In this document: positions 1 through 13,127 of the stretch, in pieces
Position numbering within the stretch: the first letter of the stretch is position 1
Layout: each line of letters begins with the position of its first letter
NCBI GenBank assembly: GCA_030386875.1
Contig: CM059572.1
Coordinates: 40,483,732 to 40,547,731, forward strand
Origin: Morinoia aosen
Lineage: Eukaryota > Arthropoda > Malacostraca > Amphipoda > Talitridae
Direction of reading: 5' to 3'
Length of the DNA stretch: 64,000 nt
Notes under the pieces: model-generated
Database searches by the model: none
Told to the model about the DNA's origin: nothing
What the model saw: the letters and a program-made list of their open reading frames with translations, nothing else
Position numbers and translations under genes: made by a program

Positions 1-939
1 CAGGACCGATATCAAAAGGAATAAAGGATAAAGTAACAAGCCATTTTTAGGGATATGAAGCTTCGTCTTCTTCCGGACGCTCCCCACATCGAGCAGACGA
101 AGTATTAGGCTTCTTCCGGCACACAATCAGGCCTAAAGTGGCAGGTCATTTGAAATACAAGTATAGAGGCATCACTCTGTATCAATAACTTTTCTCGATT
201 ACGCCATATAGAGCTGACGCTCAAGCGATTTAGACGAGGCAAAAATGCCTTACATCATTACATGGTAGCAATGGGACCCAAATAGAACACACATTCCAAA
301 TGAACATTTCATTCGACATTCTCAATTTCTTCCACCCACGCGCATTTTACTCAAGAACGTATACAATTTAGCGGTGCATTGAAATAACGTTCTTTTGAAT
401 CACTGCGCAGAAGAAAGAGAGACGATGCCGACCTAAATTTCAATTTGATCAAGCATTATTGAATCGGAGTCTCAACATTGACACAAAGTCGCTGAAAGTC
501 TAGATAAATTTTAAAGAGCACCGTTCGAAAGAAAATTTCTACGCATCCGGGTTCTGACATTTACAGAAGATGAGACGGACAGCGGATGCATGGCTTCCCA
601 ATGAAAGAAAAGAAAATGTCATCGCAAGGCTTGCATACTTTGAGTTGAGCATACTGTCATCCTAGACCTGATCCTCTAACCATCATGAGAGCGCAAAAAT
701 CACCTTAACGTAATTTATTTCCAGACGAATTCGTACATAAGACTTTTTGAAGCTCACTGCGAAAATGCTGTTTTTTCTCATTCTGATGGCGACAACTTGA
801 TGCGAGTGCCAGTCTGGTTGACGGTGGTTGTAATAACGCTAGTGCGAGTGAGAAAAATTCAGACGTCCAAGTAGTAATTTGAAACTAAGTGCCAAAAAAG
901 ACAACCATAAGTTAATTTGTGCCCCTCAAAGCACAACAA
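1..939. other. No feature seen
   Basis: AT-rich unique sequence. No convincing ORF, RNA gene or repeat was recognised. Confidence 0.5.
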
Positions 940-1290
940 AGACGCTCAAAAGAGGAACGAGGAACTTACTATTTAGAATGAAGTTAAGAGGCCAAGAAAT
1001 CTATGCACCGGGTGTGTACCACACCTTGCACATAGAAACAGCAAGTTAAGAAGGACGTTTACAAAACAATGTAAAACTTGAGGAAAAGAGTAACAGATGC
1101 TGGAAAAAGCAGAGAACCAAAAAAAAAGAAAAAAAATAAGAACAGAGAACAAGAAATTGGTGCAAAATAAAACATATCATATTCCATCATTATAAAAGAG
1201 AACCCACCTAACCTTCAGCTCGTGACTTCGCCTCTTCCGCCTGAGATCGCTAATTCCTATGATAAAGTATGCAAAGTCCTGAAGGGCATC
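940..1290 (+). repeat. Dispersed 350-bp repeat, copy 1 (degenerate)
   Basis: The order of family landmarks is kept: aatctatgcac, cacatagaaacagcaagtt, a gtgctgaaaa-like part, and ctaaccttcagctcg. An A-rich insertion lies in the middle. Confidence 0.65.
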
Positions 1291-1492
1291 AACAGAAAAC
1301 ATGATGCTTCTTATTTAACTACTTTCGATTTTCACCGAAATTTTCTCAGCATCACAGGAATAAATTCGATTTAGAGAAACCTAAATGTAGAAGATAAATA
1401 ATAAAATGTAGAAAAAACGACACGGTTTCGTAGCGATCCCTCGTACAAAGATCAAAGTTACATGCACTACGATTTGAAGATTCGATTATATG

Positions 1493-1841
1493 TTAGTTTG
1501 AGCTTGAAAGCGAACAAAGGAAGGATGAAGGCACTATTCAAGATTGCGTTTAGGAAACGCGGAATCTATCTACAAGGTGTGGTGCTCCTGTACAAGATCC
1601 TCAGCGCATAGAAACAGCAAGTTGAGACGAAATGTTAAGAAAGAGATAAAAGTTGAAGAGGATATTCGGAGGTGCTGAAAAACAAGACAGCAGTGAATCG
1701 AAAGAAACTGGCCCATAACAAAACAAAAAATGTTCTATTTCAACAAAAAGAAAACTTGGCTAACTCTCAGCCCGGGGCCTCACACTTTCCCCCTGAAAGT
1801 GCTAATTCCCATTGATACAATAGTTGTATACCCCTGAGGGG
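1493..1841 (+). repeat. Dispersed 350-bp repeat, copy 2
   Basis: Full length, ending in the family's terminal hairpin (gatacaatagttgtatac) and cccctgagggg. Confidence 0.8.
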
Positions 1842-1904
1842 ATTCGACGTACATACAAAGAGCACAACGTTTTCCGCTCAGACGTAACGCAAAGGATTTT
1901 TGTC

Positions 1905-3393
1905 TCTCAGGAATCAGAACCTTTCAGTGCTGCACGCACGAAGCCTCAGTGAGACCATGAGCAATGTCGTGGAGTACGAGGAGCAATACAATCAGAACCT
2001 TTCAGTGCTGCACGCACGAAGCCTCAGTGAGACCATGAGCAATGTCGTGGAGTACGGGGAGCAATACAATCAGAACCTTTCAGTGCTGCACGCACGAAGC
2101 CTCAGTGAGACCATGAGCAATGTCGTGGAGTACGGGGAGCAATACAATCAGAACCTTTCAGTGCTGCACGCACGAAGCCTCAGTGAGACCATGAGCAATG
2201 TCGTGGAGTACGGGGAGCAATACAATCAGAACCTTTCAGTGCTGCACGCACGAAGCCTCAGTGAGACCATGAGCAATGTCGTGGAGTACGGGGAGCAATA
2301 CAATCAGAACCTTTCAGTGCTGCACGCACGAAGCCTCAGTGAGACCATGAGCAATGTCGTGGAGTACGGGGAGCAATACAATCAGAACCTTTCAGTGCTG
2401 CACGCACGAAGCCTCAGTGAGACCATGAGCAATGTCGTGGAGTACGGGGAGCAATACAATCAGAACCTTTCAGTGCTGCACGCACGAAGCCTCAGTGAGA
2501 CCATGAGCAATGTCGTGGAGTACGGGGAGCAATACAATCAGAACCTTTCAGTGCTGCACGCACGAAGCCTCAGTGAGACCATGAGCAATGTCATGGAGTA
2601 CGGGGAGCAATACAATCAGAACCTTTCAGTGCTGCACGCACGAAGCCTCAGTGAGACCATGAGCAATGTCGTGGAGTACGGGGAGCAATACAATCAGAAC
2701 CTTTCAGTGCTGCACGCACGAAGCCTCAGTGAGACCATGAGCAATGTCGTGGAGTACGGGGAGCAATACAATCAGAACCTTTCAGTGCTGCACGCACGAA
2801 GCCTCAGTGAGACCATGAGCAATGTCGTGGAGTACGGGGAGCAATACAATCAGAACCTTTCAGTGCTGCACGCACGAAGCCTCAGTGAGACCATGAGCAA
2901 TGTCGTGGAGTACGGGGAGCAATACAATCAGAACCTTTCAGTGCTGCACGCACGAAGCCTCAGTGAGACCATGAGCAATGTCATGGAGTACGGGGAGCAA
3001 TACAATCAGAACCTTTCAGTGCTGCACGCACGAAGCCTCAGTGAGACCATGAGCAATGTCGTGGAGTACGGGGAGCAATACAATCAGAACCTTTCAGTGC
3101 TGCACGCACGAAGCCTCAGTGAGACCATGAGCAATGTCGTGGAGTACGGGGAGCAATACAATCAGAACCTTTCAGTGCTGCACGCACGAAGCCTCAGTGA
3201 GACCATGAGCAATGTCGTGGAGTACGGGGAGCAATACAATCAGAACCTTTCAGTGCTGCACGCACGAAGCCTCAGTGAGACCATGAGCAATGTCGTGGAG
3301 TACGGGGAGCAATACAATCAGAACCTTTCAGTGCTGCACGCACGAAGCCTCAGTGAGACCATGAGCAATGTCGTGGAGTACGGCGAGCAATAA
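1905..3393 (+). repeat. 78-bp minisatellite, ~19 copies
   Basis: The units are almost identical. Because 78 is a multiple of three, one plus-strand frame stays open and would encode a 26-residue repeat (SVLHARSLSETMSNVVEYGE and flanks) about 19 times. Differences are few: Glu for Gly in unit 1 and Val to Met in two units. There is no ATG before the array, but an acceptor-like tttttgtctctcag sits just before it, and a TAA closes the frame at the last unit. Whether it is translated is unknown. Confidence 0.9.
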
Positions 3394-4388
3394 AAATGCT
3401 CAGATTTTTGCTTGAATAAGCCGTCCTCACATTTTTGAGTTGCAGGCAATTGTGTTGGTCATAAAATTTCACGCCAACAGAAATTTCATCAAGTTACGAC
3501 TGAAATGCATAAAAATGTCTAAAGGAAGCGTCATAAGTATCAATCATTCTTTTCATAAATCGCCACTTTGTTAACACAGAATGCGTTAGAAGTGGATACT
3601 CATATATTTCATCACATTTCAGTCCGAATAATTTACTTTTAAGCTGGGGAGCATTTTCACAACACCTTGTAATGTTGCACAGAACGGGGGCCAGCGTCAC
3701 CTCGGTGACCTTGATAAGCTTCTATGAATAAAATATCAGTGGCTCCCCGTTGAGAGAACACACGTTGATAACACGAACTTCTTATCTCGACTCCGCTGCA
3801 CTAAATTATGATAATAAAAATTTTACACAGTCGTATCATTCCCTATAAAATATTTCCATGTAATGTAGATTTTATTTTGCTAAGCTTCTTTGAATCGGTA
3901 TCTCTCTTACGCACTAAGTTTAAAAAAAAAAAACAAAAAATACACAAAAAAAGAGCCAGATCTGACACGGAGTATGAAACGTACGCTCAAAGAATTGGCT
4001 TTTGCTAAGTAAAATGTGTTCCGAGAGATGGTGACTGCAATTGATCCATCATAATATTGTGAAATCGATTTCTAACACGATTCAGCTCTCATAATCGACA
4101 CCATACAGGGTATAACACACAAAATGAGGTCTTTATGTTACGTATCTACATAACGAAGAGACGTGCACCCAAGATTTTTTGAGTCATAACAACTTACTTT
4201 TGACCAGTTTTTACTACGAACACAATGGACACATTGATGAATTTCATGTGATTATTTTATTTCGATGTGATTTCACACAATACACATACTGCGTAACTAT
4301 CGTGTTTCACCTTGTCCTACAAAAATATTTGAAAATTCTCCTGAACGCCATTTTATAGCACCATCCATCACATACTTTTTGCTTTCAA
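3394..4388. other. No feature seen
   Basis: AT-rich. Small open frames of 66-68 codons have no recognisable content. Confidence 0.5.
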
Positions 4389-4609
4389 CACTTTAACCGC
4401 TATGTAAGCCACCGGTGGTACACTGGGGCAATTTTCATTATGTTGCTGACCGAACATTAATCATAAACTCAACTTTCATAAAAACTTAATTAAACCTAAA
4501 AGAAAACACGATCCGGTTAATGTTTGATGTTTTCAAAATCACTTACTACAATTGACTTTGAATTTGAGTTATATATTGAACTTTAGTATAGCCCATAGTG
4601 GTTAACGTG
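4389..4609. mobile_element. piggyBac-like MITE, family 1
   Basis: 221 bp with degenerate termini CACTTTAACCGC and ggttaacgtg, followed by TTAA at 4610. It contains the family's ccaccggtgg palindrome. Confidence 0.65.
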
Positions 4610-4805
4610 TTAAAGCCCACGAAGAGAAAAATTACAACAGAATAGAACACAATTAAGCGTTCGCGTTAATTGCCTAAGGAAATAAGGAAATGAAGGAAGC
4701 GTAGTCGGGAGAGAACTGGTAGCAGGTTTAGAGAAGCACAGGAGAGGCACGGAAGGGCAGTACGACGAGCAGAGGAGGAGTCTAGAAAGGTATAAAAGCC
4801 GATGA

Positions 4806-7470
4806 CAGGTATAGAGGAGCTGTGCGATCGAAGAACAGAAGAGGAGTGTATAGAGAAGCAGTGCGATCGAAAAACAGAAGAAGATTGTATAGAGGAGCAG
4901 TGCGATCGAAAAACAGAAGAAGATTGTATAGAGGAGCTGTGCGATCGAAGAACAGAAGAGGAGTGTATAGAGGAGCAGTGCGATCGAAAAACAGAAGAAG
5001 ATTGTATAGAGGAGCTGTGCGATCGAAGAACAGAAGAGGAGTGTATAGAGGAGCAGTGCGATCGAAGAACAGAAGAGGAGTGTATAGAGGAGCTGTGCGA
5101 TCGAAGAACAGAAGAGGAGTGTATAGAGGAGCAGTGCGATCGAAAAACAGAAGAAGATTGTATAGAGGAGCTGTGCGATCGAAGAACAGAAGAGGAGTGT
5201 ATAGAGGAGCAGTGCGATCGAAAAACAGAAGAAGATTGTATAGAGGAGCTGTGCGATCGAAGAACAGAAGAGGAGTGTATAGAGGAGCAGTGCGATCGAA
5301 AAACAGAAGAAGATTGTATAGAGGAGCTGTGCGATCGAAGAACAGAAGAGGAGTGTATAGAGGAGCAGTGCGATCGAAAAACAGAAGAAGATTGTATAGA
5401 GGAGCTGTGCGATCGAAGAACAGAAGAGGAGTGTATAGAGGAGCAGTGCGATCGAAAAACAGAAGAAGATTGTATAGAGGAGCTGTGCGATCGAAGAACA
5501 GAAGAGGAGTGTATAGAGGAGCAGTGCGATCGAAAAACAGAAGAAGATTGTATAGAGGAGCTGTGCGATCGAAGAACAGAAGAGGAGTGTATAGAGGAGC
5601 AGTGCGATCGAAAAACAGAAGAAGATTGTATAGAGGAGCTGTGCGATCGAAGAACAGAAGAGGAGTGTATAGAGGAGCAGTGCGATCGAAAAACAGAAGA
5701 AGATTGTATAGAGGAGCTGTGCGATCGAAGAACAGAAGAGGAGTGTATAGAGGAGCAGTGCGATCGAAGAACAGAAGAGGAGTGTATAGAGGAGCTGTGC
5801 GATCGAAGAACAGAAGAGGAGTGTATAGAGGAGCAGTGCGATCGAAAAACAGAAGAAGATTGTATAGAGGAGCTGTGCGATCGAAGAACAGAAGAGGAGT
5901 GTATAGAGGAGCAGTGCGATCGAAAAACAGAAGAAGATTGTATAGAGGAGCTGTGCGATCGAAGAACAGAAGAGGAGTGTATAGAGGAGCAGTGCGATCG
6001 AAAAACAGAAGAAGATTGTATAGAGGAGCAGACTCCGAGCAGTGCGATCGAAAAACAGAAGAAGATTGTATAGAGGAGCTGTGCGATCGAAGAACAGAAG
6101 AGGAGTGTATAGAGGAGCAGTGCGATCGAAAAACAGAAGAAGATTGTATAGAGGAGCTGTGCGATCGAAGAACAGAAGAGGAGTGTATAGAGGAGCAGTG
6201 CGATCGAAGAACAGAAGAGGAGTGTATAGAGGAGCTGTGCGATCGAAGAACAGAAGAGGAGTGTATAGAGGAGCAGTGCGATCGAAAAACAGAAGAAGAT
6301 TGTATAGAGGAGCTGTGCGATCGAAGAACAGAAGAGGAGTGTATAGAGGAGCAGTGCGATCGAAAAACAGAAGAAGATTGTATAGAGGAGCAGACTCCGA
6401 GCAGTGCGATCGAAAAACAGAAGAAGATTGTATAGAGGAGCTGTGCGATCGAAGAACAGAAGAGGAGTGTATAGAGGAGCAGTGCGATCGAAAAACAGAA
6501 GAAGATTGTATAGAGGAGCTGTGCGATCGAAGAACAGAAGAGGAGTGTATAGAGGAGCAGTGCGATCGAAGAACAGAAGAGGAGTGTATAGAGGAGCTGT
6601 GCGATCGAAGAACAGAAGAGGAGTGTATAGAGGAGCAGTGCGATCGAAAAACAGAAGAAGATTGTATAGAGGAGCTGTGCGATCGAAGAACAGAAGAGGA
6701 GTGTATAGAGGAGCAGTGCGATCGAAAAACAGAAGAAGATTGTATAGAGGAGCTGTGCGATCGAAGAACAGAAGAGGAGTGTATAGAGGAGCAGTGCGAT
6801 CGAAAAACAGAAGAAGATTGTATAGAGGAGCAGACTCCGAGCAGTGCGATCGAAAAACAGAAGAAGATTGTATAGAGGAGCAGTGCGATCGAAAAACAGA
6901 AGAAGATTGTATAGAGGAGCAGTGCGATCGAAAAACAGAAGAAGATTGTATAGAGGAGCAGTGCGATCGAAAAACAGAAGAAGATTGTATAGAGGAGCAG
7001 TGCGATCGAAGAACAGAAGAAGATTGTATAGAGGAGCAGACTCCGAGCAGTGCGATCGAAAAACAGAAGAAGATTGTATAGAGGAGCAGTGCGATCGAAA
7101 AACAGAAGAAGATTGTATAGAGGAGCAGTGCGATCGAAAAACAGAAGAAGATTGTATAGAGGAGCAGTGCGATCGAAAAACAGAAGAAGATTGTATAGAG
7201 GAGCAGTGCGATCGAAAAACAGAAGAAGATTGTATAGAGGAGCAGTGCGATCGAAAAACAGAAGAAGATTGTATAGAGGAGCAGTGCGATCGAAAAACAG
7301 AAGAAGATTGTATAGAGGAGCAGTGCGATCGAAGAACAGAAGAAGATTGTATAGAGGAGCAGTGCGATCGAAAAACAGAAGAAGATTGTATAGAGGAGCA
7401 GTGCGATCGAAAAACAGAAGAAGATTGTATAGAGGAGCAGTGCGATCGTCGAAGGACAGAAGATCGGCAG
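4806..7470. repeat. 39-bp minisatellite, ~68 copies
   Basis: The unit runs from gcagtgcgatcg to gtatagagga. Two main variants alternate (aagaacagaagaggagtg and aaaaacagaagaagattg), making a 78-bp higher-order unit over much of the array; the right end (from ~6840) is nearly all one variant. The insert gactccgagc occurs at about 6031, 6393, 6833 and 7039. Each unit has the palindrome CGATCG. Several frames on both strands stay open because the unit lacks stops; no gene is implied. Confidence 0.93.
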
Positions 7471-7514
7471 TCCAATTGAGGGGAAAGAGGAGGAGAATAT
7501 AGATGTATAGAGAT

Positions 7515-8115
7515 ACAGAAAAGGAGTAGAGAACAGGCATAGAGGAGGGGTATAGAGGGGCAGAGGAGGGATATAGAGGGGCAGAGGAGGGATATAGAGG
7601 GGCAGAGGAGGGATATAGAGGGGCAGAGGAGGGATATAGAGGGGCAGAGGAGGGATATAGAGGGGCAGAGGAGGGATATAGAGGGGCAGAGGAGGGATAT
7701 AGAGAAGAGGCATAGAGGAGGGGCATAGAGGAGGGGTATAGAGGAGGGGTATAGAGGAGCGGTATAGAGGAGTATAGAGGAGGGGTATAGAGGAGGGGTA
7801 TGGAGGAGGGGCATAGAGGAGGGGCATAGAGGAGGGGCATAGAGGAGAGGCATAGAGGAGGGGCATAGAGGAGGGGCATAAAGGAGGGGCATAGTGGAGG
7901 GGCATAGAGGAGGGGCATAGAGGAGGGGCATAGAGGAGGGGCATAAGAGGGGCAAAGAGGAGCAGAGGATGGGCATAGAGAGGCAGAGCAGGGGCATAGA
8001 GTCATAACATGAGGGGTATAGAGAAGCAGAGGAGGGGCATAGAGGGACATGGAGTGGTATAGAGAGGCAAAGGAGGGGTATAGAGGGGCAGAGGGCATAG
8101 AGGGGCAGAGGAGGC
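7515..8115. repeat. G-rich 21-bp and 15-bp-type minisatellite
   Basis: Starts with eight or so units of ggggcagaggagggatataga, then changes to shorter ggaggggcatagag-type units that become irregular toward 8100. It follows directly on the 39-bp array and shares the tatagagg element, which suggests common descent. Confidence 0.85.
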
Positions 8116-9743
8116 AGGGGCGTCTGAGCCACAGAGGCTGCTATCAAAAGAAAGGCATCCGAGCTATCAGGGAAGCTATCAGTGGAGGCGAGCGCGTTAT
8201 CAGGACCGAGGTACCACACAGCCAGCGTGGTACATGCAGTCATACACCTTGCGCAACACTGTTAATTCTTCTATTCAATTACCACCTCTATGGCTCATAA
8301 TTACCACCTCTCTCTTACTTAATAACCACGAGTGTTGCATAATTACAACCTCTTTGTAACGTCATTACCACCAACATGTCTTCTACGAACACCTTCTCTT
8401 TGGCATAATTATTCTATCCTATTCTACAACCGTGAACCTACTTTTCCACATAAACACTTCTCTCTTTTTCACGTAATTCTCTACCGTAAAATTAAAAGGC
8501 ACTTTCATAGTATTCTTTGCATTCATTATCAAACCTAGAATAACTTGACAAATGGAGTTCATTTTCAAGGTATTCTCCCCATCATTTGTTCGACAATTGA
8601 TACAGGTATCATGATACCAATGTTATTTATCAACTAAGGACCTTTATGTTCAGAAATTTTAAAAACTAATGTTTTTTGCATCATTATTATAGAAAACATC
8701 CTGTTTTTCTTACTTCTTTCTTTCTTTTTTTCCAGTGTGCTTCAGTAAACGCATATCGTTTTGAAAATATTTTCTATCCAAACACTTCAAATTTGAATAG
8801 ATTTCCAATGATTACGGGATGATTTTCTTGTATTCATACGAAGTATAAACTGTGCTCAAAACTCATTCATTGCAGTCAGCCGCAGCCATTGACATTCTGA
8901 TTAATCTAAAGTTTCAGCTCACGACGTTTTGAATGCTTTCAAATAATTTTATTACTCTGTACAATTTCTTCTCAAAACAAAAATTAGTTATTATTCGAAC
9001 CAACGATATCATAAGTTAGCGGCATCAGTGCCAGTACACCACAAAGCAGAGCACCAGTTCAAGAATCAGACACATCCCCGGTCGAAATGACGCAACTTAC
9101 AACTCGAGTGCTCCTATCGAGGAGATGAGAGAAGTTCCTCTGGGTCACACGGAGAACTCGTCGTCTGAGGCGCTAGGTTCAGTTAAAACTGACCAGTTAG
9201 CGTGTTCGAATACAAGTGAAGTGGCGGTTCAATGTGTTAACATACTCGACTTAATAGTTCCTAAACGATGCTGACGTGTACTGCACAGATCACGGAACTT
9301 TCCTCAGATACACCAACAAGAACTTAATTCGACTGGGGATAGAGGCCCCCGGAGGAAGCTCATCTTGAATATATTGAATGCTCGTACATCACAGGTAGCA
9401 ACGTCCGACAACATGAATTTTTTTGAAAGGAAAGTCTCGAAACTCTTCTCCAATACGCATACAAGAACTAATATATTAGACTGGAAGTCTAATTTAGTAT
9501 GCTGAGAGTAGGTCGTCATAAATTGAAAGAAACGCAGCATCACACTACTTACAACGTGCGACAACACGAGTTTCATTGGAACAAAAATTTCTCCTGTTCG
9601 TAGTGTTCACTTTAACCCACACTATACCCACAAGCTGAGCAGCTGTTCACATTTGCTAAAGGTATTCGCGAATCAAATGTGTTACCGGAAATGTTTCCCA
9701 TATATACTTTACTATTTTTCGTGAGTAGAAAACAAACTGATGG
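8116..9743. other. No feature seen
   Basis: AT-rich unique sequence. Around 9300-9590 there are two diverged tandem copies of about 150 bp (acaagaacttaattcgactg and acaagaactaatatattaga). Confidence 0.45.
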
Positions 9744-12660
9744 TAAGTTACTTTCGACCTCCCTCACCACAACGAAGGCGTTCCAAAGAGAGCAGGGATG
9801 AAAGCACTAGTTAGCATGGAGTGAAGGGTACGCGTACAAAGAGAGCAGGGATGAAAGCACTAGTTAGCATGGAGTGAAGGGTACGCGTACAAAGAGAGCA
9901 GGGATGAAAGCACTAGTTAGCATGGAGTGAAGGGTACGCGTACAAAGAGAGCAGGGATGAAAGCACTAGTTAGCATGGAGTGAAGGGTACGCGTACAAAG
10001 AGAGCAGGGATGAAAGCACTAGTTAGCATGGAGTGAAGGGTACGCGTACAAAGAGAGCAGGGATAAAAGCACTAGTTAGCATGGAGTGAAGGGTACGCGT
10101 ACAAAGAGAGCAGGGATAAAAGCACTAGTTAGCATGGAGTGAAGGGTACGCGTACAAAGAGAGCAGGGATGAAAGCACTAGTTAGCATGGAGTGAAGGGT
10201 ACGCGTACAAAGAGAGCAGGGATAAAAGCACTAGTTAGCATGGAGTGAAGGGTACGCGTACAAAGAGAGCAGGAATGAAAGTACTAGTTAGCATGGAGTG
10301 AAGGGTACGCGTACAAAGAGAGCAGGGATGAAAGCACTAGTTAGCATGGAGTGAAGGGTACGCGTACAAAGAGAGCAGGGATGAAAGCACTAGTTAGCAT
10401 GGAGTGAAGGGTACGCGTACAAAGAGAGCAGGGATAAAAGCACTAGTTAGCATGGAGTGAAGGGTACGCGTACAAAGAGAGCAGGAATGAAAGCACTAGT
10501 TAGCATGGAGTGAAGGGTATGCGTACAAAGAGAGCAGGGATGAAAGCACTAGTTAGCATGGAGTGAAGGGTACGCGTACAAAGAGAGCAGGAATGAAAGC
10601 ACTAGTTAGCATGGAGTGAAGGGTACGCGTACAAAGAGAGCAGGAATGAAAGCACTAGTTAGCATGGAGTGAAGGGTACGCGTACAAAGAGAGCAGGAAT
10701 GAAAGCACTAGTTAGCATGGAGTGAAGGGTACGCGTACAAAGAGAGCAGGAATGAAAGCACTAGTTAGCATGGAGTGAAGGGTACGCGTACAAAGAGAGC
10801 AGGAATGAAAGCACTAGTTAGCATGGAGTGAAGGGTACGCGTACAAAGAGAGCAGGAATGAAAGCACTAGTTAGCATGGAGTGAAGGGTACGCGTACAAA
10901 GAGAGCAGGGATGAAAGCACTAGTTAGCATGGAGTGAAGAGTACGCGTACAAAGAGAGCAGGAATGAAAGCACTAGTTAGCATGGAGTGAAGGGTACGCG
11001 TACAAAGAGAGCAGGGATGAAAGAACTAGTTAGTATGGAGTGAAGGGTACGCGTACAAAGAGAGCAGGGATGAAAGCACTAGTTAGCATGGAGTGAAGGG
11101 TACGCGTACAAAGAGAGCAGGAATGAAAGCACTAGTTAGCATGGAGTGAAGGGTACGCGTACAAAGAGAGCAGGGATGAAAGCACTAGTTAGCATGGAGT
11201 GAAGGGTACGCGTACAAAGAGAGCAGGGATAAAAGCACTAGTTAGCATGGAGTGAAGGGTACGCGTACAAAGAGAGCAGGGATAAAAGCACTAGTTAGCA
11301 TGGAGTGAAGGGTACGCGTACAAAGAGAGCAGGGATGAAAGCACTAGTTAGTATGGAGTGAAGGGTACGCGTACAAAGAGAGCAGGAATGAAAGCACTAG
11401 TTAGCATGGAGTGAAGGGTACGCGTACAAAGAGAGCAGGGATAAAAGCACTAGTTAGCATGGAGTGAAGGGTACGCGTACAAAGAGAGCAGGAATGAAAG
11501 CACTAGTTAGCATGGAGTGAAGGGTACGCGTACAAAGAGAGCAGGAATGAAAGCACTAGTTAGCATGGAGTGAAGGGTACGCGTACAAAGAGAGCAGGGA
11601 TAAAAGCACTAGTTAGCATGGAGTGAAGGGTACGCGTACAAAGAGAGCAGGGATAAAAGCACTAGTTAGCATGGAGTGAAGGGTACGCGTACAAAGAGAG
11701 CAGGGATGAAAGCACTAGTTAGTATGGAGTGAAGGGTACGCGTACAAAGAGAGCAGGGATGAAAGCACTAGTTAGCATGGAGTGAAGGGTACGCGTACAA
11801 AGAGAGCAGGGATAAAAGCACTAGTTAGCATGGAGTGAAGGGTACGCGTACAAAGAGAGCAGGGATAAAAGCACTAGTTAGCATGGAGTGAAGGGTACGC
11901 GTACAAAGAGAGCAGGGATAAAAGCACTAGTTAGCATGGAGTGAAGGGTACGCGTACAAAGAGAGCAGGGATAAAAGCACTAGTTAGCATGGAGTGAAGG
12001 GTACGCGTACAAAGAGAGCAGGGATAAAAGCACTAGTTAGCATGGAGTGAAGGGTACGCGTACAAAGAGAGCAGGGATAAAAGCACTAGTCAGCATGGAG
12101 TGAAGGGTACGCGTACAAAGAGAGCAGGAATGAAAGCACTAGTTAGCATGGAGTGAAGGGTACGCGTACAAAGAGAGCAGGGATGAAAGCACTAGTTAGT
12201 ATGGAGTGAAGGGTACGCGTACAAAGAGAGCAGGGATGAAAGCACTAGTTAGCATGGAGTGAAGGGTACGCGTACAAAGAGAGCAGGGATAAAAGCACTA
12301 GTTAGCATGGAGTGAAGGGTACGCGTACAAAGAGAGCAGGGATGAAAGCACTAGTTAGTATGGAGTGAAGGGTACGCGTAATCTATGCACAAGGGGTTTT
12401 CCCACACAGGATACCATGTGCAAATAAACAGTAACCTGAGTAGAAAGCTTAGGAAACGAGTTGAAAATTTTAAAAAATCAGAAGTGCTGAAAAACAGAAC
12501 GGCAGTGAAGCGAAAAAGAGTGGTCCTCAACAAAACAAAAATGTTTATGCATATTTTTTGCGGTAAAAATAAGGGTTATTCAACTCTTAGTTCTGGGACC
12601 TCACATTTTCTTCCAGAGAACCCTAATTCCCACATACAAATATTTGTACCCCGCTGAGGG
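9744..12660 (+). repeat. Dispersed 350-bp repeat, copy 3, inflated by an internal minisatellite
   Basis: The left part (aagttactttcgacctccc to the first agggtacgcg) and the right part (aatctatgcacaagg to ctgagggg) are the two halves of one family member. They are held apart by the 53-bp array at 9786-12380. Confidence 0.85.
9786..12380. repeat. 53-bp minisatellite, ~49 copies
   Basis: The unit runs from caaagagagcaggg through ctagttagcatggagtg to agggtacgcgta. It is derived from the internal segment of the dispersed repeat in which it sits. Variable sites are ggg/gga, atg/ata and gca/gta. Each unit holds the palindrome GTACGCGTAC. Confidence 0.95.
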
Positions 12661-13024
12661 GAGGATTTGTCCTATTTAGCACTAAAGGCACGCAACGTTA
12701 ACCGTAGCTTTGTACGAGCCTCTAATCAACTACTAAATCCTAAGTTTAAATTTTCCATCAGCTATAAATAATAGGGTCGTTTTTCCATTTGTCTACTTAA
12801 AGGACACACAAAAGCCACTTGGCGAACACATACCCGAGAAAAAAAATCCGAACACATTTTGCTTAAAATGTAATATCCTTTCAAATTTATCTCAATAATA
12901 AAACAGAGCATTATTGAAAGACAAAACTGCAGCTATTAGGATAGTCTTAGGGAGAGCACAAGCACAAGGATTTGAATAAGTTTCTAAATTCGATGCCCAT
13001 TCACATACATAACCATTTAACTAT

Positions 13025-13107
13025 ATAAGTTAGTTGGACCTTCCCCAACTACAACAAATGTGTTTCAATGAGAGAAAGGATGAAGGCACGATTTAGTGCA
13101 CAGTTAA
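13025..13107 (+). repeat. Dispersed 350-bp repeat, 5' fragment
   Basis: agttagttggaccttcccc to gatgaaggcacgatttagtg matches only the left end of the family. Confidence 0.6.
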
Positions 13108-13127
13108 TGATTATAGATTATATAGAT

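Noticed and set aside
4610-8243. Very long minus-strand open frames (over 1,000 codons) and several plus-strand ones
   Set aside because: They are produced by the stop-free 39-bp and G-rich arrays. Three frames of one strand encode permutations of the same repeat, with no ordinary protein sequence.
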